NCBI GenBank assembly: GCA_964247055.1
Contig: OZ176054.1
Coordinates: 8,060,001-8,124,000, forward strand
Length of the DNA: 64,000 nucleotides
Direction of reading: 5' to 3'
DNA from: Paragordius varius
Lineage: Eukaryota > Nematomorpha
The position numbers and the translations under genes are program-made. Positions within the stretch are counted from its first letter, which is position 1, and each line of letters opens with the position of its first letter. The notes below the pieces were generated by a model. The model saw only the letters and a program-made list of their open reading frames with translations. It made no database searches and was not told where the DNA came from. This document shows positions 25,441-38,447 of the stretch, in pieces.

Positions 25441-26000
25441 AACATTATTCATTGATTTTTTTATGCTTGCATTCATTAAATTTTGTTGTTGCATATCCTA
25501 TTTTTTCATTAATGACCATTTCACTTTTTTGTCCACGATGGCATATTGGGATTTATATCTCAGAGATTATGGTTAAAATTTTATTATCAAAGATTGTCTC
25601 TTGTATTAGATAAAAAAATTATAAGTTTTATAACTTCTCGAGTCCAAACTTGGAACAGCTCCAAAACACGATTAAACTAAATAGCTGACATTTTAAAATC
25701 ATTTAATAAGTTTTTGCTGGTTAAATGCAATTTGAAAGCTTAAATTATTAAATTTTATAACTATAATATACATTTATTTGTCTATTAGCGATCTAATTTT
25801 CATAGAAAAAATGGCGGCGAAATAAATGAGAATTTTTTTCCTATTTTAGATTTTTTAAAAAATTTGTATTATGTATCTAAAAGGCTAAAGAAATCATATT
25901 TTTGAATTTGGCCCAATAAAAATATATTTTAAGCTATTGAAATATCAAATCGTTTTGGGATATAAACTATCTCAAAAGGTAATTAATACTTTACGAAAGT
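25440..26000 (-). repeat. Family Q MITE (copy 4)
   Basis: Inverted copy with TAACTTCTCGAGTCCAAACT, GAAAAAATGGCGGCGAAAT, GGGATATAAACTATCTC and a terminal AATTAATACTTTAC. No coding sequence. Confidence 0.55.
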
Positions 26001-27472
26001 AAAGGTATGTATGCATGATCATCTTTGGTGTTTATATTAATTATTTTATATATTGTGTTACTAGTCTGATAGATGGATGAAATCCTTGAAAAGATTAGAT
26101 ACGAAAACGGGCAAAAATCCAGTTTCTGGCCAATAATCTTAAAATACATTTAATTTGTTTTCATATTCAATAAATAATTTATACTAAAATTATCAGAGTT
26201 ATAATAGTATCTATGATCCCAAAATAATTAGTTTCAATTCTCCAATGAATAGGCAACAGTTTGTCAATAAAAATGCATGATAAAATATAAGTAAAAACTG
26301 TAAAAATATTTAATACTGTAATAATATATTCTAAAAACTTTTTAATATTGCATAGATTGGATTTCGATAGTAAACAAATTTGAAAATTTATAGCTAAAAT
26401 ATGTCTGCATCATAATATATTTATATAATTGAAATTAATTGTATCCCATTCTACTCATTAAATAATTAATTTTGAGAGATTGTATATAGCAAATTTATAA
26501 ATTGAACCTTATTTTTTTCTAGTTTTATATATAAAATAATTTTAGTCCTGCTGTCAAATGATTTGATTTAAATTCCATTTTTTGAGCAAACATATAACCT
26601 TATTATTTTAATTTAATAAATAGTCACAATAATGTAATTTTCACAGCAAAATTTATTGTATGCTACTTTACTCTAAATAAACATCCGGAATCAAATTATT
26701 TTCGTAAAAAACACTGAAAGCAGAACCACTTTTTGAAATATGTCCTGACCGCTCTTTTCGTAAAAATATGGAAAACCGAAATCAAAGACAAAATTAAGAA
26801 TAAAAACGTAATTCCAATTCCTGTTGTATTAAAAAATTAAGTAGCGATTTGGCCATAGCTAAAGAAAGTTTTAATGGTATAAATAATAATATCAAGATTT
26901 GTCAGAATATGACTAAAATAGTAATGAGCTTAGATCAAATTTGTAGTTATATACAGCGCTTCTAGAATAATATTTTTATATTAATATTTCAACAATATTT
27001 TTTATAAATTGGTTTTTTCATCAACCTCGCAAGATATGAAAAGGATGTACAGAAAAATGATGATTAACACTTCCCTACCTTTTCATTCTTTTAATAGATA
27101 CATACATATTGGACTTATGTCCTAGAGCTTTATTTACAGAAACAGATTACTATCAGTATTTACTCATAAATTAAACATTTACATTATTAAATTAATAAAG
27201 TTTTTATTCCAGTTTAATAGCCTCAGATTTAAAAATTTTGCACAAAACCCAATAAACACTGATCTAAAGCTTTTTTGAGTATATAAATTTCATTTTCTGA
27301 CCATATTATAATTTTACAGTTTATCTAGCGAAACAAAAAATCCAAAAGAAATATTTGATATTTAGCGGCTTGAATCAAGATTTACGGAGGGTAAAACTCA
27401 ATTAATAGAATAATTAATTGCTTAACTTAGTATTAAGAACGTTGGCATGTATATGGAGAAGTTATAGCATTT
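26001..27472. other. AT-rich region, no gene seen
   Basis: No exon or repeat that I can delimit on either strand. It forms the 3' flank of the gene at 27,473-27,880. Confidence 0.4.
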
Positions 27473-27880
27473 TTAGTCAGAGATTTTTATCGGAGTTACA
27501 ATCGGCGCTTTTCTAGCAGCGGATGTTTTGGGATATTCTTTTTTTTGCATTAGGACGATCTTTTGATTGTGCCACGGTGATTCAGGTGTAAGTACATTTA
27601 CTAGATTGTTTAAAAAAGGTATTTCCTGTATAAAAATGTTTTCTTCGCGAAATGTAGTAAGTCCATAACCCAAGAGTTTTATTCGAAATGCTTTTTCCAA
27701 CAGTAACCTTGTCTGTTTCTTTGCAAATGATTGTTTTAAAATAACCAGTGACAAAAGTTTGCCCTTTAAATGTTTTTGTTAGTACCATCTGTAAGTTATT
27801 ATAAAACTTGAATTCGTCATCGAGTGAAACGATTGTAGGGGCAGAGGCCTGAATTTTATAAGCCTGATGTAATTTATCCG
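27473..27880 (-). CDS. Last two exons of an unrecognised gene
   Basis: The last exon (27,763-27,473) and the one before it (27,880-27,786) are separated by a 22-nt GT-AG intron (27,764-27,785), which restores a single frame of about 128 codons. The upstream exon reads DKLHQAYKIQASAPTIVSLD then DEFKFYNNLQM. The last exon reads GKLLSLVILKQSFAKKQTRL, LLEKAFRIKLLGYGLTTF, then IPFLNNLVNVLTPESPWHN, and ends with a basic tail. The acceptor at 27,881 (CCCTAG) needs a preceding exon ending in phase 1. I did not find it; a decayed mariner starts just beyond, so the upstream intron may be long. The family is not recognised. Support is the intron size, exact frame repair and protein-like composition. Confidence 0.6.
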
Positions 27881-27884
27881 CTAG

Positions 27885-28930
27885 GGGTTATTAAAAGCAG
27901 CGTGTTTAGCCTGATCATTTGATACTGGCGTATGAGAGAATCATTTGTTGCAAAAAAATTTCTATTAGCCTCTACACATTTTGCCCATCTTTCAAGAAAT
28001 AAATTAATGTCATGCCAGAAAAACTGATTGTTTGTAGCAAACCATTCGCCAAATTTTCCAACGTCTTCAAAATTAGTGAAGTTCTGTGCGAGCGTGTGCC
28101 TCACCAGAAGAGGTTATAGTCAGATGGCGCCAGGTCCGAAGAGTACGAATGCGGAAAATTTCCGATCAGATCGATTTTATGGTCTCTTTCTGGTTTTTCT
28201 GCCAATGACGGAGCATTATCATGCACCAAAACCACTTTGCCATGTCTTTTGGCCCAAGTCGTTTTTTGATTGTTGCATGGTTATAATTAATTATTTATTG
28301 GCGCTATCCTTGTGTATAAACGTTTTAACCGAGGTTTAAAGTTTGTAAGGCACAATACCGCTGTGACAGGACATGGTCTCCTTGCCGAAACAATTTCTTG
28401 CTATCAACCGTCAAAATTCAATACAAAAATGATTTAGTTTTGTTGCTTTGCCATATACCAAGTGTATTGGTTGTTCCCCTTGCTAGTAGAGTCTACTGGT
28501 TGTTTTTTCTGCTACATATAATGGTTCTGCCGATTGCTGTTGAGTTGAGTCATTATTCTGTAAACATAAATTTTTAAAACCATGTTTCCCATGATTTAAT
28601 AGATTAAGCTTATTCGTTATATGTTTCTATCACTAAAAGATGACTTTTAAAACCCTTTTCTTCTGATGAAATAAGAAAACCAATGCGTACCGGAATTCGT
28701 TTAGGCAGAATATTTGACATAATAATGATAAATATAAAACGCTATTTCTTGACAAGCTCATTAAATGGGTGCTTCTAGTTTAATGTTAAATGAACAAATT
28801 AAGGTATACATAAAATATATCGTCTGCGTTACTTTCTTCGCTTAGTCAAACCGGTACACTTGTAGAGCACCACAGCCGTTTTTAATGATTACGCCTAAAT
28901 TGTAAAACGAATTGTGTTCTTCGCTAGTTT
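27885..28930 (-). mobile_element. Decayed mariner transposon (copy M3)
   Basis: Minus-strand frames give mariner transposase landmarks. These are GKVVLVHDNAP (second catalytic Asp), then YSSDLAPSDYNLF at D34D spacing, then GEWFATNNQFFWHDINLFLE and RWAKCVEANRNFF at the C-terminus. The upstream half is readable only in scattered frames. Terminal repeats are not clear, so boundaries are approximate. It lies immediately 5' of the unrecognised gene, in the same orientation. Confidence 0.75.
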
Positions 28931-28984
28931 TGTTGCATATGGGTTACTGACAAGCCGAACACTTGCAGGTTAAGCCGTTTTAAA

Positions 28985-29175
28985 CATTTATTAGTTACAC
29001 TATACAAAAAGCAATTTTTAGTAAAAAAAATTCATAAAAAATTTGCTTATAACCAAGAAATCCATTTGCCGCAAAAATTTTGATTTGTTAACTGAGTTTT
29101 TGAAATATTGAGATCGAAATTAAACACAAAGTGAAATTTAAGGATAATTATAAAAATATTGGTTTAATCATCTAA
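28985..29175. repeat. Family S fold-back fragment
   Basis: A partial left arm: TTGCCGCAAAAATTTTGATT and GAGTTTTTGAAATATTGAGA match the arms at 3.4 and 8.6 kb. Only about 190 bp is kept. Confidence 0.55.
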
Positions 29176-29199
29176 CACTTAGATTTGAGGTAAAACACA

Positions 29200-29857
29200 G
29201 ACTATATTTAAGTTGACATTCAAAAAACTACCGAAAGATATCTAAACTTAAATTTATGCTTCTATCCTAATAAATATTAATAGCCAAAATATCTAAGATA
29301 AATATAACTTTAAAAAAAGTTCCACATCAAACCACTTCGTTATATTCTACAACCGTTTTTGCAAATACCTTTGGGGTAGTTTTATATCACTGAGCCATTT
29401 GAATGAATACCTTAAAAGGAGGGAGCCTATTTGGAGGAAGCTAATTAACTTTGGGACGTACAAATTCAAACTTTAAAAATAATGTTTGCATGAGATATCT
29501 TAATATTTTTTTTGGATTATTAAGCTTCCCCAGAAATATTATTACTGTGAAATTTTGCGAATTTGGGCAATTACCACAAAGTGTAAATTTTATTATATCG
29601 CTAGTACAGCCCACAACCAAAAACACCAAAAGAATTCTGGTAGATTTACCTATCAGACTATATATTTTTTTTACCAGGTTATTTTTTAAATGCCCCAACT
29701 TAATGTACAATGCATTTTCTATATTCAGACGCTCGTTACCTTCATTTCATATAATGCGTTTACAATAACTATATTAACAATTTTGATAATCCTGTAAAAA
29801 GTGTAAATTTTAAAGCTTATTTTATTACAGTCAATATAGTAGCTTTTCGCAATTTCT
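29200..29857. repeat. Mosaic of P, Q and R MITE fragments
   Basis: In order: a family P inner piece (ACTACCGAAAGATATC, GCTTCTATCCTAATAAAT), a family Q end (TTTGGGGTAGTTTTATATCA), and a family R piece (ACCACAAAGTGTAAATTTTA, ACAACCAAAAACACCAAAAG). The 89- and 105-codon frames on opposite strands here fall inside repeat sequence and are not genes. Confidence 0.5.
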
Positions 29858-31135
29858 TCAACACTTCGATTCAAATTGGGGTATTTAAATACCCCAGATA
29901 ACATATAATTTGATATTTTTTAAAAAACTACTGAAAGAAACGGTCCCAATTTAAATTTATCCTTCTATCCTTAAAACTATAAAAACGCCGAAATATCTTA
30001 TGAAAATTTAGTTTTAAAAAAAGTCCAATCTCAAACTATTTCGCCGCCATTTTTAGTTTGCAACATTTCGTTTTTATATAATTTAAATTGAAGCTAATTT
30101 TTTATTCAAATCATATCTAAAATGATAGGCACAGAAAAAGTGGTTAATTTTGTATTTCTTATATTTTGCTAATACACAATGTCACGTTGAATAAATTTTA
30201 CCTTTGGTACCTTAAAATAAGCAATATCAAGTATTTTTAGCACTTCGATTTAAATTGGGGTATCTAAATACCTTGACCAAATTTAAGTTAGGATTTTTAA
30301 AAAACTACTGAAAGAAACGGTCCCAATTTAAATTTTTGCTACTATCCTAAAAAAAATTACATAAATATACCAAAATATCTAAATAAAATTTTGTTTTGGA
30401 AAGAAAGTTTCATGTCAAACTGCGTCATTTTTATTTTACAAAATTTTTGCAAATATCGTCTTCATTATATTTTAAGGGTAAAATTAAAGCTAATTTTTTA
30501 TTTAAATTGCATCTAACATGTATAGAAATAGAAAAAGCGGTTTATACTGTGTTATTAAATTTTATCATTGCGCACATGTCACGTTGAATAAATTTTTATA
30601 TTTCGGTTTTAGCTTATAATAAGTAATATCGAATATTTTGAATAAAAATTATTATGTATTTCGGTTTAATATTATATAAGTGCCTAATTTTGCCATGGTT
30701 TTAATTCCTTCCATATTTTTACAGGAATTAAAACAACCCTGGGGTATCCAACTACCCCAATTTGAATTTAATTACCGAAATGAATGTGTTGTATACAAGT
30801 GTTAAATGAACTTTTTTATATTTAGGTTAATTAATGTTATATAAGTGCACACTTTTGCCAAGTTTTCAATTATTAATATGTTTTTTAAAGTATTTAATTT
30901 AAAACAGGCCTGAGGTATCCAACTACCCAATTGAATCGAAGGACTAAAATGAATGTGTATCCATATGTTAAAACTTTTTTATATTTAGGTTAATTAATGT
31001 TATAAAAGTGCATAATTTTGCCATAGTTTCAATTACTAACATATTTTTTGAAGTATTAAATTCTAAACACACTTGGGGTATCCAACTACCCCAATTGGAT
31101 CAAAGGACTAAAATGAATGTGTATCCAAGTGTTAA
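29858..31135 (+). repeat. Family P MITE cluster next to the RPF2 start
   Basis: Two 5' ends (about 29,858 and 30,241, ACACTTCGATT-AAATTGGGG) are followed by three 3' ends closing on TTAA at 30,805, 30,971 and 31,135. The last two are tandem units of about 164 bp (GGTTAATTAATGTTATA through AAAATGAATGTGTATCCA). The final TTAA lies 51 bp before the RPF2 ATG. Confidence 0.7.
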
Positions 31136-31186
31136 CAATATCTTTGGTTGGTTGAAAGGGCACTCACTCATTCCTTATTGTAAAGC

Positions 31187-34100
31187 ATGACAATCTCACA
31201 AGAAAGAAAAGCAAAAACTAGGGCTGGGAAAATATTTTTACTTAGCAAAGAATCAAAAATAATTGAGAATGACAAAAAAACTATTTTCATAAAAGGAGAA
31301 ACAGCTAATGATGCAACTACTCGCATTTTAAAAGATTTATTTTCATTAAAAAAACAAGATGGTAAATATTTTGGCAAGAAGAATCCAATATGTCCATTTG
31401 AAAATTCGGTTCCTCTGGTAAATTTAATGTAAAAGTATAGGAATTTATATGCGATAAAAATGACACTTCCATGTTTGTATTTGGTTCCCATTCTAAAAAA
31501 CGTCCTAATAATATAGTTATTGGTATGTGTATAATTATTTTAAAGGTCGTATGTTTGATAAACACTTGTTAGATATCTATGAGTTTGGAATCCATAATTA
31601 CAAAGGAATCAGTCAATTTTCAGTTTAAATATTTATAATATTAGGTTCCAAAAGTTACACAAGGCATAAAGCCAATATTGTCCTTTAATGGATTGAGGTT
31701 TGAAAGTGACCCTAAAATGAAACGACTTAAAAATTTGTTAATAGGTTTATAATTTTTATATTTTATAGATATATTTAAAGGTCCTAAAGTCGAGCAAATA
31801 GCTGTCAATGGACTGGAACATGTTTTGTCATTTACATGTGAGGAATTAAATGACGTCGTTTATTTCCGTAGTTATAGAATGTAAGTCTAATATAATTTGC
31901 TAAGTGCATTCTTATCTTTTTCTCTCGATTCTAATTACGTAGTTAATTTATTCATTTCGATTTTTTTATAAATATAGTAAAAAAATACACAATACTAAAT
32001 TCTTAGTGAATTTTCGTCTTGGGAAAAAGTTATTAAAAATCTGCCAGATAGGTTCATATTATAATACAATATTATATATTCAAAAATTTATATAGTTCAA
32101 TCCGATCAAATCAGACTGATTGCTGTAAAATTGAATTTAAATAACACTAGACAACAAATTTTAACTTTTTTAACTGCCATTCGTGTAAATTTAAAATTAA
32201 TTTCATTAAAGTACATAATTAGTATATCTGAAAAGAAAATTGGTCTAGCATGCAAGAATTTTTTTATATTAGTTATCGATAATTTTTGGCCCCGATTTAA
32301 CATTAAACTCGAAATTTCGAAAATTAAAAGTTTTAGATATGAAGCCATGTATTTTATATCATTCGAAAGAGCGCAAAAAACTGCACCTTTTAAATGGTAG
32401 TAAGTCATTTAAATCAATCCGATGTAAAAGTTATTTGGATTTAAATGGTCGAAATTTTCAATCCTTAAATAAGTCAAGAATTTTCACAGACAAACTAATT
32501 TAAAAATCATATAAATTATTTAAATATAATTATTAGGGTTATATTAGTATTTAATTTAATAAAAATGTTTGAAAAAATTTTTGGTTTGCTTTTTTAAAAA
32601 AATTATTGTTATCATATATATTTTACCTAGTGGATACTAAAATGCATAGTTATAACTGAAAATTTATTACATAATGGCTATAAAAGATCAAAAATACCTT
32701 AAACTTTGTTTTTATCTTTAAAATTTTGAAATTATCAGCCTCGTAAAGAAAATAAATTAATATTGATGAGATGGTAATTTTTAAAAAACAAAATACTTAA
32801 AAATGGCTGTTTTGAGTGACATAAAAGCAATAAAAAATGTTTTAATCAACCGTAGAGACGCAATCTATTAGTTTGGATGATTTTATCGGTTTTTTAATGA
32901 AAGTTGGTATTTTTGGTGTACGAAAGCAGCTTTTGAGTATTCGACTTTCACTAGTTAGGAGTTTTGTTTAATTATTATTATTATAGCAAAATCGTCGTCG
33001 ATTTATTGCTTTTTCGAAGGTATATTTTCTCCAGTTTATTCGATTTGTAAGCGAGTGCTGTTAGCTGTTGTAAAGAAAAATTGGTTTCTTTGGTTAGGTT
33101 TTCGATTCAGCGCATCTTGCAGCGTCAACGTTTCCTGGATCCTTCGACCTTACTGTCATTAGTTGGAATTCCAAGTCATTAGTTCTGGTAATGTGACCAA
33201 AGTATGATAATTTCATTTTGAGGCACATGCCGATCAGGTGTATCTCGGGATTTATTTGGTCAAGGATTACGGTGTTCTTTATTTTGTCTTTCCAGGTGAT
33301 TTGTAGTATCTTCCGCCAGACCACATTTCAAAGGCATTAATGTATCTATCCTTTTTTATTGTCCAACCTTCGGACGCGTATAGCATGCTAGGAAACATTA
33401 GGGATTTGAATAATCGGATTTTTTTTGAGTTTGATGTCGTGTGACGACCATAGTTTATTATATTTTATCAATTTTTGTCTTAGCAATTCCTATTCTTCTT
33501 CTGATGTCGGGGTGCTGTTGTTGGTCGTATTTATAAAACTGCCTAGGTAAGTGTATTGGGAGACTACTTCTATTTTTTGGTTGTGAAAGGATAAGTTGTT
33601 ATAGTGGTTCTGAGCGTTTATAATCAGAATTTTAGTTTTTTTAAAGTTGATCGTCAGACCGAATTTTTGACATTCAGTTGAAAATTTTGTTAAGAGTTTT
33701 TTTAGGTTGATGGGCGCTTAATTATTCCCCAAACAACAAATCGGGGCGGTACAACCACATCCCCGAACTCATTCGTTTTATCCCAATTCATATCCTAACT
33801 GATTCATCGCATTCCCCCAAGATTGGTGAAAATCAATACTCATCCCCATCTTGAAAAAAGGCGATCCTAAATCATTTAACAACTATAGAACTATAGCGCT
33901 AATCAACCAAGCCTCAAAAGTTTTTCTCAAAATAATTCACAGGCGTATCAGGGCATAATTGCCGAACTTTTTAACACCCAAGCGGGATTTAGAACCAATC
34001 GCGGATGCAGGGACATGATCAGCAATATACGCTGGATATTCGAAAAACAAATCGAATTTCAGAAAGAAACCCATATTTGCTTCATTGATTTTTCAAAAGC

Positions 34101-36402
34101 CTTCGACAGCGTGAAGTACGACACGCTGTGGAAGCACTATCTCAGATGGGAGTATCAGATCATATTATAAACATCATCAAATCCCTTTACTCCAATTCAT
34201 CATTAACCATAAAACCCCCACACGGCACAAGTAATTGGATACGAATGAGTAATGGTTTACGCCAAGGATGCGTCCTCTCACCGACTCTTTTTAACGCTTG
34301 CATAGAAAGTGTATTAAGAAATATAGATAAAGCTAATGGCATAAGCATCGCCGGCAATATTATATCATCACTTCACTATGCCGACGATACTATACTGCTG
34401 TCAAATTCAGTGGTCAATTTAAAAAAACTCTTAACAGAATTTTCATTTGAATGTCAAAAATTTGGACTGACGATCAACTTTAAAAAAAACTAAAATTATG
34501 ATTATAAACGCTCAGAATCATTAAAACAATTTACCCTTGTTTGATTAGTTTTGTTATGCCCAAGTTTCAGAACCATAGGTAAGATCTGGTCTTATTCCTG
34601 CTTTGTAGAGATACCATTTATTATTATTGTTATTATTTTTGTATTGGAAATCATATCTAATTATATTATATCCAACCTTGTTGTATTTTTCTTTTAATAG
34701 CCTTTTATAGGCTGCCCTGGGATAATATGACATCTTTTAGATAAACAAAAGAGTCTATCAATTCGATATTATGACCATTAATTTTAAGTAACTTTAGTGG
34801 ATTAAAATTATTATTACTGGGTTCAAACAATTTAAACATTTAGAATTTATTGCATTTGTTGAATATCTGGGTGTTTCCCTTTCACTCGTTATCATTATTT
34901 TTGTTTTTGTCGGGTTTATAATCCTTCCATATTGTTCTAGGCATTTTTTCCACTTGGTATATTTATCTACCATAAATATACATATATATATATATATTTA
35001 TATACTCATAGATAATATAAAATTCTCATGGTGCCTTTGGGTTTGGGTCTTCCGAGTGTTATAAGAGAATTAATGCCATTTTTATCGCACCTGCTCCATA
35101 TAAAAATATGGCAAAATTTGCGCCTATTTTGATAAATTATTTTTTTTTGTGGCATGATATATTTTAGTGATATTTTTTGGGATGAAGCACTTAGCTTTCA
35201 CCAAAAAAAATTTACAAATGTGGGCAAATTTTGCCATTTTTTAAATAATAATCACAAAAGTGGCCACCATGTTAATACTGATACATTTTTATCTGAGCAT
35301 ATATATTTCATTAGGATTTTTTAATAGCCCCACTTTTGTGCGTAGTGTATATGGTATCGTATCACACCAATGAGAATATCACATTATGGCCATTGTTAAG
35401 TTAAGGTTTTGAATGCAGTCAATTAAGGAAATGCTATATGCGATATAAAGTCTACCTTTTTGAATACTTCTAATAATGTTTACACTTTTAATTCATAAAT
35501 ATAAAATAAATTATAATTTGACTATCATAAAATAAATTTTTATACAATATTTTAATATTTTTGTTGTTTTTTATAGCCGTTACCGTCAGGGTTAGAAGTA
35601 TTTATAACCCGCCAGATCCTACACTAGTAGTAACAATAAGAACTTTTTGACAAAACATTGGACTTATCTTTGATACATTTAAATGACATATTTCTAAAAA
35701 AGTGGTAAAAATTCATTATCATTTATTATGTATGGTGTATTTTCCTATACCAATAATTATTATATTACTTAACAATACTGCCTAGTCCATAATAAGTTGA
35801 ATAATTAATTTTAACCTGTATATATCTATTTTTAGCGATACACAACACAAAGCTACTGGACCTTGCGAATTAACTGAAATTGGTCCCAGGATGGATATGC
35901 ATCTCAGGCGCTTTAACATTGCATCGGATGATTTATTTAAGAAGGCTTTGAAAATCCCTAAACAACTCAAAGTATTTGTTTGCTTTTTAGAAAATTTATT
36001 TGTTTTATAAATTCCTATGTGGTTTAGATTCTATCCCATATTTTATTTCATATATACAATCCGCTCATCAATTTATCGATAATTTATTTTTAAATTATAA
36101 ATGTGTTTAAAACTGTAGTTCATTAATAATTTCTTTTTTCAAACCACCTATTTTATTGCCTCTAGGCTAAAAAGATCAAAAACATATCGTATGACGAGGA
36201 GGGTACTAGATTTGCTCGTATTCATATTAAACAACAAAATTTGAGCGCTTTAAGGAGCCGTAAAATCAAAGGCTTACACAAACAAGCTCCAGGTAGTTCT
36301 GATGGATTAACAGAAGCTGGAACCAACAGAGGTCCATTCCCACCTATCTTCAAGAAAAACATTGAGAAAATCAATAAATTGTGCGAAAAAATGGAGGTGT
36401 AA
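31187..36402 (+). CDS. RPF2: RPF2, Brix-domain ribosome biogenesis factor
   Basis: Seven exons: 31,187-31,417; 31,441-31,522; 31,546-31,622; 31,645-31,744; 31,769-31,880; 35,836-35,971; 36,166-36,402. They encode 324 aa; human RPF2 is 306 aa. RPF2 works with RRS1 in the nucleolus to load the 5S RNP onto the pre-60S subunit. Brix-domain landmarks run in order: KGETANDATTRILKDLFSLK, SMFVFGSHSKKRPNNIVIGR, GPKVEQIAVNGLEHVLSF, VVYFRSYRI, ELTEIGPRMDMHLRRFNIAS, KKIKNISYDEEGTRFARIHI, SRKIKGLHKQ. Introns 1-4 are 23, 23, 22 and 24 nt; intron 5 is 3,955 bp and holds two LINE remnants and a MITE; intron 6 is 194 bp. All junctions are GT-AG and phases agree. The ATG at 31,187 gives a short basic leader like that of the human protein. 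Confidence 0.95.
31881..33050. other. First part of RPF2 intron 5
   Basis: AT-rich intronic sequence. Opposing frames of 89 and 100 codons (32,106-32,408) overlap each other and have no family features. Confidence 0.4.
33060..33720 (-). mobile_element. LINE remnant A, 3' half (minus)
   Basis: Decayed non-LTR retrotransposon on the minus strand, inside RPF2 intron 5. It begins with CQKFGLTINFKKTKILIINA (end of the RT domain), then EVVSQYTYLGSFI, then KIKNTVILDQINPEIH and LSYFGHITRTNDLEFQLM, the usual region after the RT. Several stops break it. The 5' part of the element lies next door in the opposite orientation (33,765-34,528). Confidence 0.75.
33765..34528 (+). mobile_element. LINE remnant A, inverted 5' half with RT core
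   Basis: Plus-strand RT domain: KKGDPKSFNNYRTIALINQA, then FIDFSKAFDSVKYDTLWK (first catalytic Asp motif), GLRQGCVLSPTLFNACIE, HYADDTILLSNSV (the YADD box), FGLTINFKK. A frame change separates the fingers from the open 121-codon part (34,128-34,493). Its last ~105 bp (34,417-34,523) repeat, inverted, the start of the minus half at 33,610-33,715. This is the structure left by twin priming during LINE insertion. Confidence 0.8.
34529..34980 (-). mobile_element. LINE remnant B, C-terminal part (minus)
   Basis: Minus-strand frames give KWKKCLEQYGRIINPTKTKI, LKLLKINGHNIELIDSFVYL and WYLYKAGIRPDLTYGSETWA. The last block matches the LINE at 62 kb (LIYKAGIRPILLYGSAT), so this is probably the same family and distinct from LINE A. 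It lies in RPF2 intron 5. Confidence 0.65.
35015..35300. repeat. Short family R MITE in RPF2 intron 5
   Basis: Left end TTCTCATGGTGCCTTTGGGT; right end with GTGGCCACCATGTTAATACT then GATACATTT, the inverted form. The core has GCACCTGCTCCATATAAAAA and the ATGGCAAAATTTGC box. It appears complete at about 290 bp, through loss of the usual inner part. Confidence 0.55.
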
Positions 36403-37534
36403 CGTAGTTCCGTTGCCTTTCTTTTCTCCGTCTATACATACACTCTTACCTATCTTTATGAATGTTATGAAAAAAATCCAAAAATATAATCCATAGAAGG
36501 TGTGAGAAACACTCCACTTCAATACTTTGATAATAACATATACTCGCTAAAAATTTTATTGATTACAACAACCATAAATTAATGAATTATAAAATAAATT
36601 GTCATAAATTTATTATTCCAAATTGAAAAATGATATCGTATATAGTAATAATAATATGTAGAATATAGAGGGTATCTAAAGGCGAAAATTAACTTCATAT
36701 TATTATAAAGTTTCAAAAAATAATTAACTGAAAAATGATATTTACATTAATATTATTTTAATAGGCATTTTTGGATAATTAATAAAAATTGATACATTAC
36801 ATACAATGGGGGGATAACACAATTTAGGTTTTGTGCTTAATGAGATACATTTCGCCTAATTAATTAATTATTTTGAAACATAGGAAATATTATATAATTG
36901 AAAGGCATAATAGTAATGGCTTAAACTTTTGATTTTTAAACAAACAAATATTCGGTATTTAATTTAGCAATCATCATAAAATATAGGTAAATTGATGTAT
37001 GATTATTTATAATATAATTATATCGAGTATGAGTTTGAAGTATAAAAAGTAACATATATAAATTATGTAAATAAGATTAGGGAAGATTCTGAATGACACA
37101 CTATTAATAATGTTTTGAGTTAAATTTGAGTTTTTTAGAGCCTTTTTTTATTAAATTTTGTAATAAAATTTGGTTAAACAATGACCATTCAAGTTTTTGC
37201 GTAAATCATTTTGTTGTATTTATTTTGGTATAAAAGCTTTGTTTGTTTTGCAACAATTAGTATTTATATGAAGAAGTAATGTTAATGATAGTTTATGTGA
37301 GTGCATAATTCTAGAATATTAAGCAATTCGAGTTAGGTAAAAAAGAGTAATACATAATAGTTTCGCGTAAAACTTACAAATTAACTACTATAAATAGAGA
37401 AATGCAAAAAAAGGATTAATTTATAACTGATACCCGATTCTTGCACTATGGTAGTAAATCACACATATGTAATCATCGCAATTTTTGTGAAAAAAAAATT
37501 AACGAAAAAATATATATTTGTTTTGACAATAAAA
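36403..37534. other. Intergenic region between convergent RPF2 and Rho1
   Basis: Holds the 3' flanks of both genes and no further gene. AATAAA-like strings occur downstream of both stop codons but are too frequent in this base composition to assign poly(A) sites. Confidence 0.4.
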
Positions 37535-38175
<641 letters not shown>

Positions 38176-38447
38176 TTACAGCAGTAAAAACATACAAATG
38201 AGACAAAATCTCTAACAATTATTTCTTTTTATAATAGAGTAAAGTTTTTTGTAAAATTATATGGGTATATTTTTTATGATATGTATTAGATTAGTAATCC
38301 AAATATATAAAAACAGATAAAAAAATTCTATTTATAAAAATATTTTGTATAAAAGCATATTCGAGTTTTCAAAAATTTACTACACAATGTCCACAAAAAA
38401 TATCCTAATAAATAAATATATATAATTATTTTTGATAAAAAAAAGTT

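Noticed and set aside
29441-29768. Overlapping 89- and 105-codon frames on opposite strands
   Set aside because: They lie in MITE family Q/R sequence that recurs elsewhere without these frames.
35972-35990. A 19-nt GT-AG span that could be an intron in RPF2
   Set aside because: The sequence after it does not match RPF2. Using the acceptor at 36,165 continues the protein as AKKIKNISYDEE, as expected.
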